Counted from the stretch's first letter, positions 31,629 through 40,275 are shown. The stretch is DNA of 41,360 nucleotides from an uncultured Clostridia bacterium (GCA_930990975.1 CAKNRR010000012.1:1-41360); one strand, 5' to 3'. Program-made: numbers and translations. The notes: generated by a model not told the origin, from the letters alone.

Positions 31629-32819
31629 ATGTCTGAAGAAATGAAAAAATTCCTAAAAATCTATTCTCCAGTTTTCGTTATATGTTTATTACTCTTATGC
31701 TGGCTTATGTATTATTATCTATTTTTAGATTCAAAAATATCAATAACGACAGCATATTTAGATGATGCTACTTATTCTGATGACGAAGTCTTTTTTATGG
31801 AAATAAACTATTATTCAAACGAAAATGGAAATGGACAAGAAGTATTTGAAATAAAATTCAATTATTATACAGATACAAGAATCCCTGAACAGGATGAAGA
31901 CGGAACCTTTGATTCTAAATATATGTATTCAACAGGTGCTCAATTTTTAGGTGGTATACAAACTAAAAAGAAAGCAAAATCAACATTTACAACCTATACT
32001 CAATATTATTCACTTCAAAATGGTTACTATTACGATACTGAAATGGGAGGAACTTCTTTTTCATCATTAAAAAATCAATCAATCATTGACCAATCTTCTT
32101 GGTTATATGATATTAATGGTAAATTATGCAAAATTTGGACAAGAGGAAATGTTCAAACTGGCAAGACATTATGGGTAAAAGATTATATTAAGATTGATAC
32201 ATCATATTTTATTTTAGCGTTATACAATACCATTAAATCTTTAGATGAGGGTGAAAATATATTTGCTTTAAACTTGTCTGAATACTTTTTTGTTACACTT
32301 CAAGATAGTGATGGAACTTTTGGAACAAAGCCAACAGATGATGAAAATTATTTGTATGCAAACATAAAAGTCAATGTAAACAATAACGGAATGATTAATG
32401 CTAACCAATCATTATTTGGAATTGTTGAAGAAGATGCTGATTGGTCGTTATATGGCTCAAACTCTGACGAGTATTGGCAAGTAAGGACTGAATACAATCT
32501 TACTTTAAATGATTTTATTGTCGTTTCTGAAAATCAAAAATTCTATTTGGATATAAAACAATCTTGCTTGAATTATTTAAAACCATTCAACTACCTAAAT
32601 ATCATTATAACAATAAACCTAGATGAAGTTAAAGTTGCATCTACACAAGTTGATATTCAAGGATTTACACAAGAATTATATTCTTCTCTTAATGTTTATA
32701 AAATTGTCTTGCACTCAACTACAGAACGGGAGTTTGAAATACTGGATAAAAATATCCAAATTGAGAAGGATGATTTAATTTCTATTAATTATCCAGAACA
32801 GGAGGTGCAATATGCTTGA
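31629..32819 (+). CDS. Single-pass membrane protein with large extracellular domain (envelope block 1)
   Basis: A 396-residue protein. Residues 1-11 are basic cytoplasmic (MSEEMKKFLK), 14-32 are one hydrophobic anchor (VFVICLLLLCWLMYYYLFL), and the remaining 360 residues are a beta-rich, Asn/Tyr/Asp-rich extracellular domain. No known family is recognised. AAGGAG precedes the ATG, and its end overlaps the next gene by 8 bases. It opens a block of four coupled genes, all with N-terminal membrane segments. In this phage-like element they may build virion or cell-surface structures; no function is proven. Confidence 0.7.
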   Translation: MSEEMKKFLKIYSPVFVICLLLLCWLMYYYLFLDSKISITTAYLDDATYSDDEVFFMEINYYSNENGNGQEVFEIKFNYYTDTRIPEQDEDGTFDSKYMYSTGAQFLGGIQTKKKAKSTFTTYTQYYSLQNGYYYDTEMGGTSFSSLKNQSIIDQSSWLYDINGKLCKIWTRGNVQTGKTLWVKDYIKIDTSYFILALYNTIKSLDEGENIFALNLSEYFFVTLQDSDGTFGTKPTDDENYLYANIKVNVNNNGMINANQSLFGIVEEDADWSLYGSNSDEYWQVRTEYNLTLNDFIVVSENQKFYLDIKQSCLNYLKPFNYLNIIITINLDEVKVASTQVDIQGFTQELYSSLNVYKIVLHSTTEREFEILDKNIQIEKDDLISINYPEQEVQYA

Positions 32820-33441
32820 TTGGTTGTCTGGCGATAAAATATGGGACACATTAATAATCATTGCGGTTATTGCCGCTATAGCACTAGCTGTATATGCGAT
32901 GATTAGATACGAAAATGCTCGACCTTATGTCGTTGCAATATTTTGCCTGGTTTGGTTCGGTGGAGGTGTGTTTAGCGCCTACACAATGATTGATTATTAT
33001 TCTAGGGTTAGAAATCAAACTTATGGCGAACTGCAGGATTATGACCCTTATGAAGATTTTAACTTTTTTGAATACGATTTAACAACAATAAACTTTTATC
33101 CAAAAGAAGATGGGACTTATTATTTTGAGCAAGAATACTCAACATCAATAGAATTTGAAGGCAACAATCAATACACACTGCTTTTAAATAACTCTCCTTG
33201 CAATAAAACAACATCATCTTATGGTCGATTAATGGGACAAACAACACTATATTTTTACGATGTTGATAATTCAGAAGAAGCAAATATCAATTTAGATATA
33301 ACCCTCACATTTTATTCTTCCTCGTTGAATATTTCAATTGACACCGACGCAAACGACTCAAACATCGGCTTTTTAAGGGAATACACTTACTGCAATGGTT
33401 TTAATTTGAGAATTATTGAAACTGTTTATAAAGGAGGATAA
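32812..33441 (+). CDS. Membrane protein with two N-terminal TM helices (envelope block 2)
   Basis: A 209-residue protein. Two hydrophobic helices (about 10-30, TLIIIAVIAAIALAVYAM, and 37-58, YVVAIFCLVWFGGGVFSAYTM) are joined by a short basic loop. They are followed by a beta-rich domain of about 150 residues. It overlaps the gene before it and ends two bases before the next start. The topology (two TMs, external C-terminal domain) is unusual for a soluble phage structural protein and fits a membrane-assembled particle or a surface complex. Not recognised as a family. Confidence 0.65.
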   Translation: MLDWLSGDKIWDTLIIIAVIAAIALAVYAMIRYENARPYVVAIFCLVWFGGGVFSAYTMIDYYSRVRNQTYGELQDYDPYEDFNFFEYDLTTINFYPKEDGTYYFEQEYSTSIEFEGNNQYTLLLNNSPCNKTTSSYGRLMGQTTLYFYDVDNSEEANINLDITLTFYSSSLNISIDTDANDSNIGFLREYTYCNGFNLRIIETVYKGG

Positions 33442-33443
33442 TA

Positions 33444-34586
33444 ATGAAAAAAGCACTTGTTATTTTTATTGTTTTACTATTAGCATCAACAGGATTAACA
33501 ATATATTTTGGTTTAACCAGCAAAGATGCCTATAACAGAGGCTACAATGAAGGAACTGGTGATATAACCGCTTACGAGCAAATGATTGAAGAATACAAAA
33601 ATGATATTTTAAAAATGAGCAGCGAGTTAGAAAATGCCAAAACTGAACTCACAGAAACTATAACAAAATTAAATAATGCTTTGGAACAAAACTCTCAAGA
33701 CAAACAAACAATCGCAGACCTAACTACACAAATTGAAGACTTGACTAGCCAGATATCAACATTGCAAAATGAAATTAAAGAATTAGAGCTCAAGCTTGAA
33801 GCTTATGCAAAATATGAAGGGGTTGCAGTCAGTGCGAATTTCTATGTTGACGGAAAGCCTTATTCAGTCGACATTATCAATATTGAAACTGATGTTGTCG
33901 AATTCCCTACAAACATTACTGTAGAAGGCACTAGGTTTGCTGGGTGGAGCCTAGATGGACAAACTGTTATACAAAACACAGAAAATTACACAATTACTGA
34001 AGATACAGATTTTTACGCAGTTTTAATGTGTGATGTTGATTTTAGTATAAACGGAACTAATACATCAAAATCAGTAATTAAAGGCACAATGTTAAATTCT
34101 ATTCTTCCAGATGTTCCTGACTATGATAATTATATTTTTGAAGGTTTTTATCAAGGCAAGAATAAAATTGAAGAAGATATAGCAATAACTCAACACATGT
34201 CTTTAACTGCTAAATTTAGAGAATTCCTTGACATAAAATTATCTGCAGAGCAAGCAAGTGGCGCTGTCAATGCTGGTAGTATCTTAATTACATGTGATTA
34301 TGATGACATAGATTTTGATAATGGTTTATTCGGGTTAGTTTTTGACTTAGCAATCAATGGAGAGTTTATTAAAGACTATGACGATTATATTTTTAATGTT
34401 AACGGTAATGAGGTTTATATTTCTTCTCTTCTTGCCACATCATCTAAAGCCGTTCTTTCAATTTATTCAAAAAATTATGGAACACTTACCGAAGATGATA
34501 TTGAAGATACAATTAATATAATTTTAAACGACATAAGTATACGCGTTTATAACAACAATTTAACGGAGGTGATTAATGAAAAATAG
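33444..34586 (+). CDS. Membrane-anchored coiled-coil protein with InlB-like repeats (envelope block 3)
   Basis: A 380-residue protein. An N-terminal signal anchor (LVIFIVLLLASTGLTIYF, about 5-23) is followed by a long coiled coil from about 42 to 123 (repeating Leu/Ile heptads, LTTQIEDLTSQISTLQNEIK). Two InlB B-repeat-like units follow (about 135-255), recognisable from GTRFAGWSLDGQ, DTDFYAVL and FEGFYQGKNKI. A C-terminal beta domain (IKLSAEQASGAVNAGSI) looks cohesin-like or Ig-like. These domains are common in cell-surface proteins of gut Firmicutes. AGGAGG precedes the ATG, and the end overlaps the next gene by 11 bases. Confidence 0.75.
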   Translation: MKKALVIFIVLLLASTGLTIYFGLTSKDAYNRGYNEGTGDITAYEQMIEEYKNDILKMSSELENAKTELTETITKLNNALEQNSQDKQTIADLTTQIEDLTSQISTLQNEIKELELKLEAYAKYEGVAVSANFYVDGKPYSVDIINIETDVVEFPTNITVEGTRFAGWSLDGQTVIQNTENYTITEDTDFYAVLMCDVDFSINGTNTSKSVIKGTMLNSILPDVPDYDNYIFEGFYQGKNKIEEDIAITQHMSLTAKFREFLDIKLSAEQASGAVNAGSILITCDYDDIDFDNGLFGLVFDLAINGEFIKDYDDYIFNVNGNEVYISSLLATSSKAVLSIYSKNYGTLTEDDIEDTINIILNDISIRVYNNNLTEVINEK

Positions 34587-36357
34587 TGTAAAAGGAATAT
34601 TAAAAACATGCGTAGCATTAGGACTATGCGCTGTGTTAGCCGTTGGAGGCTATCACTTATACAAACATTGGGACAAAGTAACTGATTGGTTTAATGGCAT
34701 CTTCCATAAAGAAGACCCAGCACCTGACAAACCTACACAGCCAGAGGGCGAACAAATAAAAGACTTTACTTTCTCTGGCAACCAAATAACAGGATATATA
34801 GGCTCAGAAGTAGTCCTGGACAACCTACCAACATCTTACTCAATGCAAGTTGGAGAAGTTGAGGAAGTCCTTGAAATCACTGTTGAAGATATGTCTGACG
34901 AAGATGCCATGAGAGAGCTTTCTGAAAAAGTTGAAAATGGTTCTTTCTATTGCACTCCTAATGATAATGAACGCTTTTTCTCATCAACTTATGAGAGTTG
35001 GGAGGAATATATGGCTGAGCACTATCCAGGAGATGAAGAAACAAAAGCTTTCCCTATGAAGTTTGAATTCTGTTCTGTAACTTACCTTACAGGTGATGAT
35101 ATTAAAGTTACAAAAATTGCTGATGGTGCTTTCTCTGGCAATACAATTCTCTCAAAAATAGTTATTCCAAATCAGATAAATGAGATTGGTCAACAAGCCT
35201 TTGAAAATTGCGAAAATTTGACTGAAATCAATATACCTGAAGGAATTACTGAGATTAAGTATCAAACCTTCTATGGGTGCAAAAATCTTGAAAATATCGC
35301 GCTTCCAGATACTATTACCTCAATTGGTTATTCTGCATTTGACCAGACAGCAATAAAATTATTAACCATACCAGCAAATGTATCAAATCTTGATATGCTT
35401 GTTTCAGACAAGTCAGCGCTTGAAGAATTACACATAAAATCAACTTTAATTAATCCGCAACAAATAACCTCTCTTGCCTCGTTCGCATCAAATTTAAAAA
35501 TCTATGTGCCCGATGATTATTATTTAGCAAATTATGAAAGCTATTTTGAGCTATATTTAGATAATATATTTCCAATCAATGGGACTTATCCAGATGAACC
35601 AGAACCTGAGCCAGAACCCGAGCCATCGGGCGAAATAGTCAAAATGGACAATTTAGATAATAGAGGAACTACAACAATTTATCTTAACTCAGATGTTGAA
35701 ACTTTTACTATGCCTCTAGTTATTGGAACTAAATATATTTACAGCGATGTAAGAACATACAATTCAGTTGATGATTTAATAGCTGACAAGGATGATTTAA
35801 TAAGCTCATATCAAGGATGTAGCTATTGCTACACTGAACCAAATGGAAGTGATTTTGTGTTATTTTCTTTCGGCGACTCATCTTCAATAGAATATACTGT
35901 TGAACAATGGATATCTCTTAATAATCAGTTTCCATTTAAGGTAGCAAAATTTGATATTGAATATTACGATATGACAAATGTTTCTTATGAAGACATACAA
36001 AAATTTGTTGAAGATAATACAATAACAGATGTATCAAAAACTACTTATTCTGACTATTTTTCAGGCATGTCATTAGTTGATTTTACATACGCTACTAACT
36101 TAAAAGAAATAATTTTGCCTGACAATCCAACAGGAACAAGTCTTATACATTCAAATCAATTTGCAACAGCAAAAAATGTTAATGTAATTTTAGAATCAAC
36201 ACGGTTTTTAACTATTTATGATAATCAACCTGTACATGCTGATGAAAGTGTTAATTTTTATGTTCCTGATGAACTTTATGAACAATATGTCGCTAATGAG
36301 TATTGGCAAGAACTTGCCAACCAAATTCATCCGATGAGTGAGTTAGCAGAGGGTTAA
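34576..36357 (+). CDS. Membrane-anchored BspA-like LRR protein with duplicated domains (envelope block 4)
   Basis: A 593-residue protein. A hydrophobic anchor at about 8-26 (TCVALGLCAVLAVGGYHLY) is followed by a first unit with BspA-type leucine-rich repeats (LRR_5; IVIPNQINEIGQQAFENC, INIPEGITEIKYQTFYGC). A PEPEPEPEPS linker near 345-355 joins it to a second unit that repeats the same layout (compare GSFYCTPND and SYCYTEPNG, both followed by FPMKFEF or FPFKVAKFD). BspA-like LRRs act in adhesion, so this is the best candidate for a receptor-binding protein of the element. The GGAGGTG site lies inside the upstream gene. Confidence 0.75.
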   Translation: MKNSVKGILKTCVALGLCAVLAVGGYHLYKHWDKVTDWFNGIFHKEDPAPDKPTQPEGEQIKDFTFSGNQITGYIGSEVVLDNLPTSYSMQVGEVEEVLEITVEDMSDEDAMRELSEKVENGSFYCTPNDNERFFSSTYESWEEYMAEHYPGDEETKAFPMKFEFCSVTYLTGDDIKVTKIADGAFSGNTILSKIVIPNQINEIGQQAFENCENLTEINIPEGITEIKYQTFYGCKNLENIALPDTITSIGYSAFDQTAIKLLTIPANVSNLDMLVSDKSALEELHIKSTLINPQQITSLASFASNLKIYVPDDYYLANYESYFELYLDNIFPINGTYPDEPEPEPEPEPSGEIVKMDNLDNRGTTTIYLNSDVETFTMPLVIGTKYIYSDVRTYNSVDDLIADKDDLISSYQGCSYCYTEPNGSDFVLFSFGDSSSIEYTVEQWISLNNQFPFKVAKFDIEYYDMTNVSYEDIQKFVEDNTITDVSKTTYSDYFSGMSLVDFTYATNLKEIILPDNPTGTSLIHSNQFATAKNVNVILESTRFLTIYDNQPVHADESVNFYVPDELYEQYVANEYWQELANQIHPMSELAEG

Positions 36358-36399
36358 TACCCTCTTGCTAATACCTACACAATTTAAAAGGTGGTGAAA

Positions 36400-36885
36400 A
36401 TGGTATACCAAAGTTTTAACATAAATTTTGCAAAAGTATATGGGCTTGCTGAGGCAATCATTTTTGATAATATTGTTTTTTGGACCTCAAAAAATCGAGC
36501 AAACAAACGCCACTTTATCAACGGAAGGTATTGGACTTACAATACTGGACAAGCATTATCTACATTATTTCCATACTTAACAGATTATCAAATAACTAAA
36601 GCTCTTAAACATTTAGAAAGTGAAAACTTAATACTAATTGATAATTTTAACAAACAAAAAACAGATAGAACGCGTTGGTTTGCATTATCTGATTTCGCAA
36701 TTTCCATTTTGCGAAAGCAAGAAATGGAATTTTTGAAATCAAAAAATGGTTTTTGCGAAAGCAAAGAATGTATAGATAAATTTAATATATTAAATATATC
36801 TAATACAAATAATTACCCAGATTATACCCAAGAAAGAAATATAAAAGAAAGAAATAAAAAATCTTTCTATTCAGATGAGAGGTAG
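36400..36885 (+). CDS. Phage replication-initiator-like winged-helix protein
   Basis: A 161-residue protein starting at the ATG at 36400 (AGGTGGTGA before it; a GTG at 36391 is also in frame). FNINFAKVYGLAEAIIFDNIVFWTSKNRAN followed by RYWTYNTGQALSTLFPYLTDYQITKALKHLESENLI is a winged-helix pattern. I associate it with Firmicutes phage replication modules, usually located just before a DnaC-like loader, as here. It probably binds the replication origin and recruits the loader. The C-terminal part is polar and low complexity. Confidence 0.75.
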   Translation: MVYQSFNINFAKVYGLAEAIIFDNIVFWTSKNRANKRHFINGRYWTYNTGQALSTLFPYLTDYQITKALKHLESENLILIDNFNKQKTDRTRWFALSDFAISILRKQEMEFLKSKNGFCESKECIDKFNILNISNTNNYPDYTQERNIKERNKKSFYSDER

Positions 36886-36888
36886 TTT

Positions 36889-37719
36889 ATGAATTTAATT
36901 GATTACGGAATTAAGCTTCGTGCTGATGAGTATGCAAAAGACAGTATGATTTACTGCAAGAAGTGCCATACTCAGCGAATCTTTGTGAGTGAAGATAAAA
37001 AGTTTGTAGTTCGTTGTCTTTGCGAGTGTCAAAGCGAAGAAAAAGAAAAGCAACTTGAACTTGAAAAACAAAAGCAAAGGCTCGAAAAAGTTAAACAGTT
37101 AAAAGAAATGTCTTTGCTTGGTCGAAAGTATAAAAATTCAACCTTTGAAAACCTTGACTTAAATCGACCTGAAAGTTTTTTAAAAGCTGTTAAAAGATGC
37201 CAGGCATATTGCAAAGCCTGGGACGAAATAAAAAATAAAGGTTATGGGTTATACCTTTACGGCGATGTCGGCACGGGCAAGACTGAACTTATGGCTTGCA
37301 TTTGCAACTACTTAACAGAAAAATTTGTGCCAGTGATTATAACAAATTTTTTAGAGATTTCTAAAAAACTTCGAGCATCATACACAAATGAACTTGAAAC
37401 TGAAAATGAAATCATTGAGAAACTTTCTAGAGTGGACTTGTTGATACTTGATGATGTTGGTGCAGAAAAACTTAAAAAGAAAGATAATACTGACTCATTT
37501 ATGCAAGAAAAGATATATGACATTATCAACCGAAGATATATTAATCAAATGCCTACCCTGTTTACTAGCAATTATTGCATCCAAGATTTGCTGGATGAGC
37601 GAGGTTTTGAAGAAAGAACAGTTGACAGAATCGCAGAGATGTCAAATGCGGTTATTAAAGTTGATGGAGATAGTTATCGAGAAATCGTATGCAAGAGAAA
37701 AACAAAGGAGGCTTTATGA
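36889..37719 (+). CDS. DnaC/IstB-like helicase loader ATPase
   Basis: A 276-residue AAA+ protein. The N-terminal zinc-finger-like Cys cluster is YCKKCHTQRIF and CLCECQ, followed by a basic coiled coil (EEKEKQLELEKQKQRLE). Walker A is LYGDVGTGKTELMA near 122-135, Walker B is LLILDDVGAEK near 183-193, and sensor-1 and Arg-finger regions follow (LFTSNYCIQDLLDERGFEERTVDRI). Such proteins load the host replicative helicase at the phage origin. The stop overlaps the next ATG by 4 bases (ATGA). Confidence 0.9.
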   Translation: MNLIDYGIKLRADEYAKDSMIYCKKCHTQRIFVSEDKKFVVRCLCECQSEEKEKQLELEKQKQRLEKVKQLKEMSLLGRKYKNSTFENLDLNRPESFLKAVKRCQAYCKAWDEIKNKGYGLYLYGDVGTGKTELMACICNYLTEKFVPVIITNFLEISKKLRASYTNELETENEIIEKLSRVDLLILDDVGAEKLKKKDNTDSFMQEKIYDIINRRYINQMPTLFTSNYCIQDLLDERGFEERTVDRIAEMSNAVIKVDGDSYREIVCKRKTKEAL

Positions 37720-37949
37720 AGGCAGTAGAAAAGTTATATATTCCAGCAAGGACAATCAGACTAAGGAAAAAACCTACACAAACAAGAGAAAGATTTTGTA
37801 CCGATGGAAAAGAACATCTTCGCATTTATAAAAGCCTTGATACATTAAATCAATTCATGCCAGAAGAATTTGACTCAATTTATGTTTATGAGTTAACAAA
37901 AATAATCACTTCGAAAAAGGAGGATTTGCATGAAAATAGCATTTTGTAA
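37716..37949 (+). CDS. Small basic protein of unknown function
   Basis: A 77-residue protein starting at 37716 (AAAGGAGG upstream, ATGA overlap with the loader gene). The N-terminal half is very basic (IPARTIRLRKKPTQTRERF) and the rest mixed. It overlaps the next gene by 20 bases. Probably a replication-module accessory protein; no family recognised. Confidence 0.6.
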   Translation: MKAVEKLYIPARTIRLRKKPTQTRERFCTDGKEHLRIYKSLDTLNQFMPEEFDSIYVYELTKIITSKKEDLHENSIL

Positions 37950-38196
37950 AATTTATGATAACCAAATATATTACTTAGCTTCTGTTAAAAAAATAAGGAA
38001 AATTATAAAAAATAACCCATATTGCTTAAAAGATATTTTAGTAGTTCAAGATTTTTTAGGTAAAATTGATTTTTTTGTCAAAGATGTTGTTCTTGCAGAA
38101 ACTTTCAAAAATGTTCATAAAGCAAGGATGTATGAACTACGGCATTGCGTCAGTCCCACATTAAAACTCATAGATTTGGACAAACTGGAGGCTTAG
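37930..38196 (+). CDS. Small protein upstream of the Zot-like ATPase
   Basis: An 88-residue protein (MKIAFCKIYDNQIYYLASVKKIRK...) with AAAGGAGG before the ATG, in a run of coupled genes. It lacks a TM segment and any recognised motif. Three bases separate it from the ATPase, so a joint role is likely. Confidence 0.6.
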   Translation: MKIAFCKIYDNQIYYLASVKKIRKIIKNNPYCLKDILVVQDFLGKIDFFVKDVVLAETFKNVHKARMYELRHCVSPTLKLIDLDKLEA

Positions 38197-38199
38197 CCT

Positions 38200-39438
38200 A
38201 TGGAAAAATCCAAAATTGAAGCTAAGATAATAAAGACATATAAACTTCCCTTGATTGATAGAATAGCACTCCACTACAACACTTTTAAGTATCTCCTTTT
38301 AGCGTTTGTAGTGTTTGTGCCGGTTATAACTTTACTTGCGATAAATAACTTTCATTGGCAATGGTTTTTGTATCTCATTCCACTTGAAATATTGTTTATT
38401 TACATAATTGTTCGAGCATTGTTATTTCTACGAGATTTAAGAAAATATAAGTCCTGGGGTCGTTCAATGATGAACAATCCAGACCATGCTACTATTTATT
38501 CAGGTCCACCAGGAACAGGCAAATCACTCTCAGCAGGACATGCTGTAAATTGGATGCAGAAAGGCTCTTGGGATAAACTTCAATTTGAATATTTTTGTCT
38601 TATGGGGAAAATGCAGACTAAAAATTATCAAATGTCTGAGGACGATAAAGAAATCTACGAAGCATATCAATATTTTATCAATCACGAAGGTGTGCCTTGT
38701 CTTGCTACAAATGTTGGTTTTTATTCTAAAATTTATAAACGGTTTTCATATAAACTTGGTCCGTCTTATCTTAAGCAAGAGCGTAGAGCACCATATAGAC
38801 TTGCTGGCTGGTATGATGAAATCGGCACAGTTTTTAACCCTGAACTTTCAAATGACGCAGCCGATAAAATGAAATCTCTTGAAATGGCTGATATGTCGAG
38901 ATTTTGTAGACAATTTGCTGAATTTAGATTTATTGGAACGGAACAAGAAGGAAGCAATGTTTATAAAAATGTGCGTAGAGTTGTTGCAAGGAATCGTGAA
39001 TATCTTTCAATAGAAACGATTTTTAAACCTAAGTTTTTATATTGGATTTTTGAAAAAATGAAAAAGCACTTTCTTTATCCATTTTTTGGAAAAGGTATGA
39101 ATATACATAAGGCTAAAGTTTGGGGGCAATTCATGCAAAGATTTAAGAAGTTTATCGATAGCGTAGGCTTCTATAAACTTCGTTATAAGGATTTTACATC
39201 ATTTGAGGGAGCTGGTGTTGCTTGTTTGACTGATGAAAAAGGTGGAGCAATTCTTTATTTGCCATGTTGTGGAGAGTTTAAGTATGATACGCGTGCTTTT
39301 CGTTGGGCATATAAGGCAAGGAAGTTGCCTATAATGATGCAAGTCTTTAATAGCATGGATTTGTCAGAGAAAGAGGCTGAGGCATTCTTACGCTCGTCAT
39401 ATCCAAAGATAAAAGAAGAAGAGAAAAAGAAAAAGTAA
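38200..39438 (+). CDS. Membrane-anchored Zot/HerA-like P-loop ATPase
   Basis: A 412-residue protein. Two N-terminal hydrophobic helices (about 27-48, YLLLAFVVFVPVITLLAINNF, and 52-76) are followed by a P-loop ATPase. Walker A is IYSGPPGTGKSLSAGH near 102-117, and a Walker-B-like strand is LAGWYDEIG near 203-212. The conserved block FCRQFAEFRFIGTEQEG follows. This resembles Zot-family ATPases (the pI morphogenesis motor of filamentous phages) and the wider FtsK/HerA group. In classical pI the TM helix follows the ATPase, whereas here the TMs precede it. GGAGGCTTAGCC precedes the ATG. It probably moves DNA or assembles particles at the membrane. Confidence 0.55.
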   Translation: MEKSKIEAKIIKTYKLPLIDRIALHYNTFKYLLLAFVVFVPVITLLAINNFHWQWFLYLIPLEILFIYIIVRALLFLRDLRKYKSWGRSMMNNPDHATIYSGPPGTGKSLSAGHAVNWMQKGSWDKLQFEYFCLMGKMQTKNYQMSEDDKEIYEAYQYFINHEGVPCLATNVGFYSKIYKRFSYKLGPSYLKQERRAPYRLAGWYDEIGTVFNPELSNDAADKMKSLEMADMSRFCRQFAEFRFIGTEQEGSNVYKNVRRVVARNREYLSIETIFKPKFLYWIFEKMKKHFLYPFFGKGMNIHKAKVWGQFMQRFKKFIDSVGFYKLRYKDFTSFEGAGVACLTDEKGGAILYLPCCGEFKYDTRAFRWAYKARKLPIMMQVFNSMDLSEKEAEAFLRSSYPKIKEEEKKKK

Positions 39439-39445
39439 ATGTGTT

Positions 39446-39505
39446 CGCAAAATTCGGATTAAACAAATATGCTCGCGTAGCGAGTGTATTTGTCCGAATT
39501 TTGCG
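39446..39505 (+). repeat. Long imperfect hairpin after the Zot-like gene
   Basis: CGCAAAATTCGGA (39446-39458) pairs with TCCGAATTTTGCG (39493-39505). Inside, ACAAATA/TATTTGT and CTCGC/GCGAG continue the stem, broken only by a 4-base bulge and two G-T pairs, to a 3-base loop. No T tract follows, so it is not a simple terminator. Filamentous phage packaging signals and rolling-circle origins are similar hairpins. Confidence 0.7.
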
Positions 39506-39670
39506 AGTGCGTTGGCTTTTAAAAATTATACCATGTTAAATTTAAGTAAAACGAAATAAGGTTTGATTTTAGAAAAAAATATTTTAATAAAAAACCGCAT
39601 GAAAAAAGGTTTAAAATCAAACAAAATTTAGTTTTATAAAATTCAATACGGATTAGAAAAATATTAAATA

Positions 39671-39694
39671 AAAAACTTTGCTTGCAAAGTTTTT
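39671..39694 (+). terminator. Terminator-like hairpin
   Basis: AAAAACTTTGC pairs with GCAAAGTTTTT around a 2-base loop, ending in Ts. The very tight loop makes a terminator less certain, but it lies between the Zot-like gene and the next gene set. Confidence 0.5.
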
Positions 39695-39745
39695 GCGTTG
39701 CGCAATTAAAAATAAGGAGAAAATATGACAAATTAAGGGGGAAGA

Positions 39746-39967
39746 ATGAAAACAAGGAACTTAAATATTAAATACACCTGTGTTGGCGAAAATTTTAAAG
39801 AATGTGTAAATGTTGGTTATTGTGGTGATACGAAAACTCTAAAAGAATGGATAGACGAATTTTACGACGAGCAAAAGAGAGAAGAGATGTATACCTGTTG
39901 CAATGATTACATAATTGAAATGATTTATTTTGCTTTTGGGAAAGCATTAAAAAAGGAGCAGTTATGA
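39746..39967 (+). CDS. Small phage-type protein of unknown function
   Basis: A 73-residue protein (MKTRNLNIKYTCVGENFKECVNVGY...) with AGGGGGAAG upstream. The pattern of Cys pairs (C12, C20, C26, C51, C52) and an acidic helix do not identify a family. It overlaps the following gene by 4 bases (ATGA) and is the first of five coupled genes at the right edge. Confidence 0.6.
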   Translation: MKTRNLNIKYTCVGENFKECVNVGYCGDTKTLKEWIDEFYDEQKREEMYTCCNDYIIEMIYFAFGKALKKEQL

Positions 39968-40275
39968 AAGTAATTAGACGAGATAAAATGCCGAATGGAA
40001 TAGATATTCAACAAGAAGATTGGAGTATGAATTATAGTTTTTATGCACCAAAATCAACAATAGCGGTTTATCCAATATCAATGAAAGTGTGTAAAGAAAA
40101 AAATATTGTGAATGGCGAAAAATTTAGATTGAGTTTAGACTTTGACAATGAAGAAAAAGCAAATGAATGCTATACGAGTTTGAGTAATGGAACATCAAAA
40201 ATAAGTGATTATAAAAAGTTCGGCGCTGGATATGGAAACGCAATATTGTTTGATTTAATAGGAGAGCAGATATGA
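39964..40275 (+). CDS. Hypothetical phage-type protein
   Basis: A 103-residue protein (MKVIRRDKMPNGIDIQQEDW...) with AAAAGGAG upstream and an ATGA overlap with the preceding gene. It appears alpha/beta, without TM or signal. It also overlaps the next gene by 4 bases. Not recognised as a family member. Confidence 0.65.
   Translation: MKVIRRDKMPNGIDIQQEDWSMNYSFYAPKSTIAVYPISMKVCKEKNIVNGEKFRLSLDFDNEEKANECYTSLSNGTSKISDYKKFGAGYGNAILFDLIGEQI

Larger units (their letters stand above)
39439..39745 (+). other. Gene-free gap dense in inverted repeats
   Basis: A 307-base stretch with no convincing gene. It contains the long hairpin 39446-39505, a distant inverted repeat GTTTGATTTTA (39561-39571) with TAAAATCAAAC (39612-39622), and a terminator-like hairpin AAAAACTTTGC/GCAAAGTTTTT (39671-39694). 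A three-codon ORF ATGACAAATTAA (39725-39736) with its own AAGGAG precedes the next gene. The structures suggest an origin, packaging signal or terminator cluster. Confidence 0.6.
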
